Origin: Calothrix sp. NIES-3974 | GTDB lineage: Bacteria; Cyanobacteriota; Cyanobacteriia; Cyanobacteriales; Nostocaceae | Direction: 5' to 3' | Assembly: GCF_002368395.1 (NCBI RefSeq) | Contig: NZ_AP018254.1 | Location: forward strand, 992,001 to 1,056,000 | DNA length: 64,000 nt | Shown: piece by piece, positions 57,932 to 64,000 of the stretch | How the letters are laid out: every line of letters begins with the position of its first letter | Position numbering within the stretch: the stretch's first letter is position 1 | Notes under the pieces: model-generated | What the model saw: the letters and a program-made list of their open reading frames with translations, nothing else | Told to the model about the DNA's origin: nothing | Databases searched by the model: none | Position numbers and translations under genes: made by a program

Positions 57932-58802
57932 ATTTTTAATCCTTGGCAAATTTTGATATTTCCTCCATTCCTCACGACTTCCCGCTCTCTAAAAGTTGTA
58001 GGGATTTGTGAGAAATTCGGGATTTGATTGAATGTAAATACCCCGTAGGAAATTTGGCTACAGACGTAATTCTTCAATTCCCTATGTCAAACTCAAACAA
58101 AGAAGTTGTCAGGTATTTTGTTTGCTGAAATTGCTTTGAAATATTTGCAAAAACTTTCACTGCAACATTTGAACGTAATGTGATTGGAGATTTGTTAAAG
58201 ATTGCATCTACCAATCTTCAATCAAATCTTTCCATCACATGTATCCCACTGAATGCAAATATCATTGGTTGTGCAACTTTTATACTGTCGCCTATCCCCA
58301 TGACATGGATGATATTATCGACAGTAAATACCTAAATATAAATGCGTACAAATACTGAAATATCACGGAGGTCTGTAGGGAATTCCGTGTAAATAACAAT
58401 ACTATTTTTGATAAAGGCTGCTAGCACTGATGGATTTTACATACTATACCCACAACCCTACAGGTATTATAGCCATGAGGTGCTTCACCCATCAATAAGT
58501 ATAAATACTAATAGCGCTTTGAAATTGAGATTACTCCTCCTAGGGGTATGGGTAGCCTTGTCCTAGTGGTCTATGGATTTTGGATTACCGTCTGCGAACA
58601 GTCAAATCCCAGCTTGATAGGGGAAAACCAGCAACTTGTGAGAAAATGATTTGAAAATTCTTTTAAGTCTTTTGCAGCACAGAGTAAATCTACTACGTAT
58701 ATAAATCAGCAAGGGAAGGAAACAGCAAGTAGAAACACTAACAGTAATAGTGATGACATCTGTAAACTTCCTAACATCAAATCTACCAAGACTTAGAAGA
58801 CC
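57932..58802. other. Divergent spacer, no supported gene
   Basis: About 870 bp upstream of both the subtilase and the coiled-coil gene. A lone GTGAGAAATTCGGG near 58008-58021 may be a stray family B end. Otherwise AT-rich without ORFs. Confidence 0.4.
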
Positions 58803-59501
58803 ATGATATCAAATAATCACCATCGCCAACACACCCCATTCATTAGTAAAACCTGTTCCCAATTCTCGATTTTTCTGATTATTCTTGCTAATATTACTCC
58901 CGCGATCGCAGCACCAAAATATCAATCACCATCATTAAACCAACCAGTCGTAGTTTCTGGATTATTTGGTAATCTCTTCAAAGATATTGAACAGGGAACT
59001 AGAACTATAGAAAGGATTGAACGACAACGGGATGCAGCACGAAGGAGAGAAGAACAAAGAAAATTACAAGAACAAAGAAGAGAGGAACAAAGAAGAAGAT
59101 TTGAACTGCAACAACGGGAAAGGGAACAAAGATTATTAGAACGTCAAGCACGGGAAGAAGAACGACAACAAAGAAAGCAAGAACTAGCAGAAGCTCGTAG
59201 ACGTGCAACCCAAAGACAACTAGAAGAAGCAGAAAGAAGAAGACGATATTTTGAAAATTTATCCCCAGCACAAAAACAAGAATATATTAGACAACAACAA
59301 CTTCTCAGACAAAGGCAATTAGCAGCAACTATATTTTTACTGGATTTATTCTTAAGAAGTGATAGTGGAAGCACTTCATCAAGGCAAACGAGAGAATATT
59401 ACCGTTTACCCGGTAATTCTAATCCTTCCCATAATCCTGCTCCTGCTCCAGTGAAACCAATTCATAATAATTACGGTAGCTGTCATCATTACAGTTGTTA
59501 G
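58803..59501 (+). CDS. Exported Arg/Glu/Gln-rich coiled-coil protein
   Basis: It has 232 residues. A signal peptide ends near AIAAP. From about residue 62 to 180 the chain is a highly charged single-helix or coiled-coil region of REEQRR/LEEQ-like units. A C-terminal tail, Ser/Pro/Asn-rich, ends in a His/Cys cluster, YGSCHHYSC, that could bind metal. Family not recognised. It is the first of four co-directional small exported or membrane proteins. Confidence 0.72.
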   Translation: MISNNHHRQHTPFISKTCSQFSIFLIILANITPAIAAPKYQSPSLNQPVVVSGLFGNLFKDIEQGTRTIERIERQRDAARRREEQRKLQEQRREEQRRRFELQQREREQRLLERQAREEERQQRKQELAEARRRATQRQLEEAERRRRYFENLSPAQKQEYIRQQQLLRQRQLAATIFLLDLFLRSDSGSTSSRQTREYYRLPGNSNPSHNPAPAPVKPIHNNYGSCHHYSC

Positions 59502-59667
59502 TTGGATTTGTAACTCATATTTACAGGAAAATTAAAGATAAGGATGCAGTCATAGAAGAAAAAGGTTTTTAGAAACCTTTAACATCGAAACAAGATGATT
59601 TTGGAAAACTGTAAACTGTCATCTTTTCATCCTGATTCTAACTTAGATAATTAAAACAGAAAAAATG

Positions 59668-59694
59668 TAGAGATGTAGCAATGCTATATCTCTA
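59668..59694. repeat. Dispersed palindrome with G-U pair
   Basis: TAGAGATGTAGCA and TGCTATATCTCTA around one A; same family as the palindromes at 1257 and 44982. Confidence 0.7.
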
Positions 59695-59741
59695 TATCAA
59701 AAAATAATTACCCGATAACCAAAATAACTAGGAGTAAAACA

Positions 59742-60035
59742 ATGAAACAAATGTTAACTGTTGCTGGAGGAGTATTCTTCGCAGTTTCCCTAACATCATT
59801 AATTTTTGCCGGAATGAGTATATTCCAAACCAGAGAATACGAACAAGAATTAGCCAAGCGCGGTCAAATAGAAAAGACCCTCAGTGGATGGACTGGTTTA
59901 GAAGAATTTAATAAACAAAAATTGCAGGGAATGCAGGATTTTACAACTGGTAGTCTTGTCGTCGCAGGAGTATCTGGAGCTTTAGGTATTGGTTTAGCGA
60001 TCGCAGGTAGAAATACAACCTCTTCATCCCACTAA
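59742..60035 (+). CDS. Small membrane protein
   Basis: It has 97 residues with two predicted helices, 6-27 (AGGVFFAVSLTSLIFAGMSIF) and 70-88 (GSLVVAGVSGALGIGLAIAG), joined by a charged loop. A CTAGGAGT ribosome binding site lies 6-7 bases before the ATG. Family not recognised. Confidence 0.68.
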   Translation: MKQMLTVAGGVFFAVSLTSLIFAGMSIFQTREYEQELAKRGQIEKTLSGWTGLEEFNKQKLQGMQDFTTGSLVVAGVSGALGIGLAIAGRNTTSSSH

Positions 60036-60084
60036 TAATTTAGTTACTAGTAGCTCAAAACATGTATACTCTAGGTATCAATAT

Positions 60085-60645
60085 ATGTTCAAAATATTAC
60101 CTAAAGCCAGTAAACTGATAACTGTGACCAGTGTAATCGTATTGTCACTTATTCCTACTACATCCTCCTATGGAAATAATCAAAATAACCTCAACAGCAT
60201 CTTCTTTGTCAGCAAAAGCGATAACGGGAACCAAGTACATTACGGAGTACAAGTCAATCCAGACTGTTCCTTTAGAACCACAAGACCCGTATATCCCTAT
60301 TGGAAACTGGAAAACGGTCGTCTAGAAGGTTTACTGAGGGTAGAAATCCCCGCTTTCGGAATTGCACGTCAATCCATTTCAGGAAACCAAGTAGTTATGG
60401 AAATCAACGGTTTTCGACGACGGGGATTGTCCAAACCCATTACCATCCAATCTTCCCGACAGGGAAGTCAAAACTGTCAAATATTAGCTTTTGCGAATAT
60501 CAAAGGTGAAAATATCCAACTCACACGAGTTCATCTGGACTTAACTAAACATAGTTTCCTCTCAGGAACCCTCCATAGCATCACATTTTACGGAACTGGT
60601 AATAAACAAGAAAAGATGATTTGTCAGTCGAATTGTCGGTTTTAG
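60085..60645 (+). CDS. Exported DUF4833-like protein
   Basis: It has 186 residues with a signal peptide (LITVTSVIVLSLIPTTSSYG). The N-terminal mature segment IFFVSKSDNGNQVHYGVQV followed by VYPYWK resembles DUF4833, a small beta-rich secreted domain of unknown role; the match is from memory. It ends with a Cys pair (CQSNC). It lies 50 bp after the small membrane protein gene, possibly in one operon. Confidence 0.68.
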   Translation: MFKILPKASKLITVTSVIVLSLIPTTSSYGNNQNNLNSIFFVSKSDNGNQVHYGVQVNPDCSFRTTRPVYPYWKLENGRLEGLLRVEIPAFGIARQSISGNQVVMEINGFRRRGLSKPITIQSSRQGSQNCQILAFANIKGENIQLTRVHLDLTKHSFLSGTLHSITFYGTGNKQEKMICQSNCRF

Positions 60646-60851
60646 AAGATACTTTTTTTTGGAGGTGACATCTAATTTCTTTGATTTATCTGGAGGTTTG
60701 ATCACAGCTAGAAAATCTTGCTTGGGACAACTGAGTAGAAATCGGGTTTTTCCAGAGATTGTCCCTGGAAATAACAAATTATCCGGAAAACCCCACTTCA
60801 TCTCAAAAAAAATTAGTATAAATACGAAAATAATTACTAAGAATATATGCC

Positions 60852-61373
60852 ATGATTAACTTTTTAAAAAACCTATTCTTATTTATAAGCATTTGTATTT
60901 CCTCCTTGACATTATCTTCATGTCAATTACTACCATTCCTTGGAGTAAGGGTAGTTGACAGAGTTATTGACAGAGCTATTGACTGCACAATTGGAGAATG
61001 TAATACCAATAAAAATAATACTCAAAAAGCCAATAATAAACCAGAAGAGACAATTAATCAATACTACCAACTTATTAATAAAAGAGAGTATGCCAAAGCT
61101 TGGGCTTTTCTCACACCTAGATTTCAACGCCTCAAACCCGACAATAATTATCAAAATTATGAAGCATGGTGGGAAAAAGTTGATTCTGTAATAGTTGACC
61201 TTGATTCTTTAAAACTAATCGAGAAAAAGGATGATGAAGCGATTGTAGATGTTCAACTCAGATATATTCTCAAAGATGGTCGTCGTTTAGATGATCCATC
61301 TCGATTTACACTTGTATCTCATTCTAATAACTCCCATCAACAATGGTTAATTGACCAAAAAATCAAACTATAA
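60852..61373 (+). CDS. Lipoprotein with NTF2-like domain
   Basis: It has 173 residues. A lipobox ending LSSC at about residue 24 gives a lipid anchor. From about residue 62 (ETINQYYQLINKREYAKAWAFL) the sequence looks like the small alpha/beta NTF2/SnoaL-type domain that ends many cyanobacterial kinases and surface proteins. The function is unknown. Codon use is AT-rich like its neighbours. Confidence 0.72.
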   Translation: MINFLKNLFLFISICISSLTLSSCQLLPFLGVRVVDRVIDRAIDCTIGECNTNKNNTQKANNKPEETINQYYQLINKREYAKAWAFLTPRFQRLKPDNNYQNYEAWWEKVDSVIVDLDSLKLIEKKDDEAIVDVQLRYILKDGRRLDDPSRFTLVSHSNNSHQQWLIDQKIKL

Positions 61374-62260
61374 GAAACAGTAACTTCAACGTATCGGAAA
61401 TATGAACTTCAGCAATCTATGGACTCATTTTGAGTGATAGATTTTGCGATTGATAAAGTTGCACTCGCTACGGACAAAATATGTTTTTACATATTTGGAA
61501 TGCTCCCAAGTTGAAAGCCCTAAATAGGGCTTGCGGAAAAATAGTAAAGCACTTATATTGCAAGAATTATACCAATTATCTAAAATAAGGCAACAGACAA
61601 AGCTTCTAATATATAACTACAAGATGCATTTGTTGCCCTCTTTTTCGGAATTAGTGTTAGAGGGTATTTTCGTCACCAAAAGTGCAAACAAATATAGCAA
61701 TCCTAAGTCAGTTGTACATGCTACCCATTTCCAGGAATTGATTTCAGGCGCTCCTGCGTCTACGAATCATTTAGGATTACTATAGGTATATAAGGCTTCA
61801 AACCTGGCATTTGTAATTTTTGCAGCTTGTGAAAAGTGGAGTCGGAAGGCTTAAAACTATTCCCTACTCCCGTCACAGACTGTTCCCTAGCCTTACTAAA
61901 ATACTTTTACAGCTAGCGCTGCACTTCGCGAACAGCAGACTCTAAATAAACGTGAATTCGACGAATTATAAACGCTACAATCCCTGTGAATCAATGATTT
62001 TGAAAGTTAAGGTTTAAAGTAACCTCATCCATTAGTTGAGAACAAAGTTAATAACTGACTGATTCCAGGTTGAATGATTTTATTCTCAACATTATACTCG
62101 GAGGTTTTTAAAAACTTCTATTTTCTACGAATTTTACTGGACAGGAGTTTCAGGCTTTATAAATCATCGAACTCACGTTAAATAAAGATAAATAAATTTG
62201 CTAACAGTTACCAGTCAACGGTCAACTGTTAACAAAACCATATTTCCTCATTCCCACTCA
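61374..62260. other. Spacer with family A element
   Basis: About 890 bp. Bases 61949-62179 are family A copy 3. A TAACAGTT / AACTGTTA inverted repeat (62201-62232) lies after ctaE on the minus strand. An 84-codon TTG frame at 61531-61785 is not supported. Confidence 0.55.
61949..62179 (+). mobile_element. MITE-like element, family A, copy 3
   Basis: A 231-bp full copy with the same 13-bp terminal repeats as copy 1. The flanking bases are AAATA on both sides, a possible 5-bp target duplication. Its right end faces the 3' end of ctaE. Confidence 0.82.
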
Positions 62261-62875
62261 TCACTTGAGTAGATAAATCAACCCAAACAAAATAATCCAA
62301 ATCACATCTACAAAGTGCCAATACAATTCTGCTGCTTCAATGCCAAAATGTTTTTCCGCATTGTAATGACCGGGTTTTAAAGAACGAATTAACACCATGA
62401 TAATTGCTAATACACCAATGGTGACGTGTAGACCGTGGAAACCAGTCAATACATAAAAAGCACTAGCAAATAAATTGGTGGTTAAGCCAAACTCTAAATG
62501 GGTATATTCATAAACCTGACCAATCAAAAAGATAATACCCATGATGGCGGTAATTGCAAACCAAATTTGCATCCCCCGGAGATTATTTTTCTTGATAGCC
62601 GAGTCTGCATTATGAATCACAAAACTACTAGCAATTAAGTTGATAGTATTGATTCCTGGCAATAATAATTCCAGTTCCGGTGTTCCTTCTGGAGGGAAAA
62701 CAGGAAGGCTAGCGCGAAAAGTTAAATAAGCACCAAACATTCCCAAAAAAATCATGCCTTCAGCAAGCAAAAATAATACCATTCCAAACATCCGTAAATC
62801 GGGATGTTCTTCGTGATGGTCTGTTGTATGTATTTCGGTGGTAATTGTGGTCTGGTTTGTAATGGGAATTTGCAT
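62261..62875 (-). CDS. ctaE: Cytochrome c oxidase subunit III
   Basis: Membrane subunit of the aa3-type terminal oxidase that supports the stability of subunit I and proton uptake. It has 204 residues with five predicted helices; a short His-rich head (TTDHHEEHPDLRMFG) is followed by MVLFLLAEGMIFLGMFGAYL and the late FHGLHVTIGVLAII and ELYWHFVDVIWIILF segments typical of the family. It follows ctaD by about 100 bp in the same direction, with a palindrome in the gap. Confidence 0.95.
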   Translation of the reverse strand: MQIPITNQTTITTEIHTTDHHEEHPDLRMFGMVLFLLAEGMIFLGMFGAYLTFRASLPVFPPEGTPELELLLPGINTINLIASSFVIHNADSAIKKNNLRGMQIWFAITAIMGIIFLIGQVYEYTHLEFGLTTNLFASAFYVLTGFHGLHVTIGVLAIIMVLIRSLKPGHYNAEKHFGIEAAELYWHFVDVIWIILFGLIYLLK

Positions 62876-62917
62876 ATTTTTTCATTCAATTTATTGGACT
62901 GGGGATTAATTGACCGG

Positions 62918-62939
62918 GAGACGCGATATATCGCGTCTC
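62918..62939. repeat. Perfect palindrome between ctaD and ctaE
   Basis: GAGACGCGATA and its complement with no loop: the complete form of the dispersed palindrome seen decayed at 9946 and 26601. Confidence 0.85.
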
Positions 62940-62979
62940 TACATTTTTTGATTTGGCATTATCTGCCAACACCCTATTT

Positions 62980-64000
62980 CTAAACAGGATTTACCTCTAC
63001 ATTGGCTTCCACAATTGCATTCTCAACAGACTCCAACTCAATCCCATAATCGTAGGGACCATGAGTAATTACAGGAGGTGCATCAAAGTTTTCAATACTC
63101 GGAGGAGAGGAAGTTGTCCATTCCAATGTCAAGGCATTCCAAGGATTATCACCAGCCTTTTTCCCAAATATCCAACTCCAAATTACATTGAAGATAAACG
63201 GAAAAGTAGACACTGCCAAAATATAGGAACCAATCGTACAAATCACATTTAAATCAGTAAATTGGGGGTCGTACTGAGCAATACGTCGATTCATCCCCAG
63301 TAAACCCAATTTATGCATGGGGAGAAATGTCATATTTAAGCCGACAAAGGTGAGGACAAAATGCAGTTTCCCCCAAAATTCATTAATCATTTTGCCGGTA
63401 ATTTTGGGAAACCAATGATAGTATCCCGCAAAAATACCTAATACAGCCCCACCAAATAATACATAGTGGAGATGGGCAACCACAAAATAGGTATCATGAA
63501 CGTGAATATCAAAGGGAACCGATGCCAACATTACACCGCTAATTCCCCCAATCACAAAAGTACCGACAAAACCCATTGCAAACAACATGGCGCTATTGAG
63601 TTGGATTTTGCCACCCCACATTGTTGCTAACCAACTGAAGATTTTGATCCCCGTGGGTACAGCAATAATCATGGTGGTAATCATGAAAAACATGCGTAAC
63701 CAACCGGGAATACCACTGGTAAACATGTGGTGGGCCCAAACGATTAACCCCAGAAAACTAATGGCTAAACTAGAATAGGCGATCGCTTGATAACCAAAAA
63801 TCGGTTTGCGAGAATGGACGGGTATCACTTCCGAAATTACACCGAAAAATGGCAGTATCATAATATATACTGCTGGGTGGGAATAGAACCAGAACATATG
63901 CTGGTAAATCACCGGGTCGCCACCGCCAGTCGGGTTAAAAAATGACGTTCCCGCAATTAAGTCAAAGGAAAGTAGGATAAGTGCGCCCGCTAAGACGGGA
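62980..64000 (-). CDS. ctaD: Cytochrome c oxidase subunit I, 5' end outside window
   Basis: Catalytic heme-copper subunit; reduces O2 to water and pumps protons. About 340 C-terminal residues are present and the frame runs off the right edge; the usual length is about 550-575. Visible are [18 protein letters not shown] (helix VI with the Cu-B His-Tyr pair), [11 protein letters not shown] (two Cu-B His), and [16 protein letters not shown] (heme ligands). The helix VI motif has YS in place of the proton-gating Glu of the mitochondrial type, the pattern called A2. The next gene downstream on the same strand is ctaE; ctaC is expected beyond the edge. Confidence 0.96.
   Translation of the reverse strand, partial: PVLAGALILLSFDLIAGTSFFNPTGGGDPVIYQHMFWFYSHPAVYIMILPFFGVISEVIPVHSRKPIFGYQAIAYSSLAISFLGLIVWAHHMFTSGIPGWLRMFFMITTMIIAVPTGIKIFSWLATMWGGKIQLNSAMLFAMGFVGTFVIGGISGVMLASVPFDIHVHDTYFVVAHLHYVLFGGAVLGIFAGYYHWFPKITGKMINEFWGKLHFVLTFVGLNMTFLPMHKLGLLGMNRRIAQYDPQFTDLNVICTIGSYILAVSTFPFIFNVIWSWIFGKKAGDNPWNALTLEWTTSSPPSIENFDAPPVITHGPYDYGIELESVENAIVEANVEVNPV

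Noticed and set aside
59005-59271. 88-codon minus-strand ORF of Leu/Val/Phe
   Set aside because: Antisense of the Glu/Arg/Gln coiled-coil gene; hydrophobicity is an artefact of codon complement.
60659-60859. 66-codon ORF between two exported protein genes
   Set aside because: Runs through T- and A-rich spacer, overlaps the next gene start and has no domain.
61531-61785. 84-codon TTG-start ORF
   Set aside because: Weak start and no support; contents look like random AT-rich spacer.
1-64000. CRISPR arrays, tRNA and rRNA genes
   Set aside because: No regularly spaced direct repeats with unique spacers, no TTCGA-loop cloverleaf and no rRNA segments were seen on reading both strands; a tRNA search program would be decisive.

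Overview
The window is a piece of a cyanobacterial chromosome, most likely from the filamentous, heterocyst-forming (Nostocales-like) group. The evidence is both photosystem I core genes (psaA, psaB), the chlorophyll branch enzyme gene chlH, a CRR6-type NDH-1 assembly factor, a cytochrome b6f (complex C) assembly protein, a DnaK3/DnaJ pair, frequent HIP1 octamers (GCGATCGC), 7-8 bp short tandem repeats (STRRs) in spacers, and long AT-rich spacers full of small inverted-repeat elements. I do not name a genus or species.

Layout. 1-3.3 kb: the 3' part of cysS, converging on a repeat-rich lipoprotein gene. 4.1-8.8 kb: psaA-psaB with a strong terminator. 8.8-9.9 kb: a solitary adenine methyltransferase and a gene remnant. 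10.5-14.5 kb: chlH on the minus strand. 15-17 kb: a small unknown protein and an Rpn-type nuclease-like protein. 17.5-19.4 kb: a translationally coupled methionine-salvage operon mtnD-mtnX-mtnB, converging on sbcC (19.4-22.5 kb). 23.3-26.5 kb: two exported proteins sharing one domain, the second with three SLH domains. 26.7-30.3 kb: a GAF histidine kinase, a small basic cyanobacterial protein, a complex C assembly factor and a PadR regulator. 31-39.9 kb: housekeeping genes (DUF3611 protein, serS, coaD, ruvC, yvcK) among a coiled-coil protein, a glyoxalase-like membrane protein, a sigma-like protein and an exported TPR protein. 39.9-42.0 kb: a threefold tandem duplication of a DUF2887-type gene, the third copy truncated. 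42.1-51.2 kb: trpB, an inositol-monophosphatase-family enzyme, a prohibitin, dnaJ, dnaK3 and an M28 peptidase. 51.6-61.4 kb: mostly exported or unknown proteins, plus a CRR6 homologue and a subtilase fused to beta-propeller-like repeats. 62.2-64 kb: ctaE and the 3' part of ctaD.

Most genes are single or in pairs. Clear operons are psaAB, mtnDXB, padR-ccb, coaD plus the overlapping coiled-coil gene, ctaD-ctaE and probably dnaK3-dnaJ. The photosynthesis and respiration genes fit together as photosystem I, Mg-chelatase, NDH-1 maturation, b6f cofactor assembly and terminal oxidase.

The least expected content is non-coding. The main find is a roughly 190-230 bp MITE-like element (family A) with AACGTGA terminal inverted repeats. 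It has three near-full copies and one truncated copy, and each one points the same end at the 3' end and intrinsic terminator region of the neighbouring gene. A second element of about 110 bp (family B, ends in GTGAGAAATCC) and several palindrome families fill other spacers. No tRNA, rRNA, CRISPR array or intact transposase was found.
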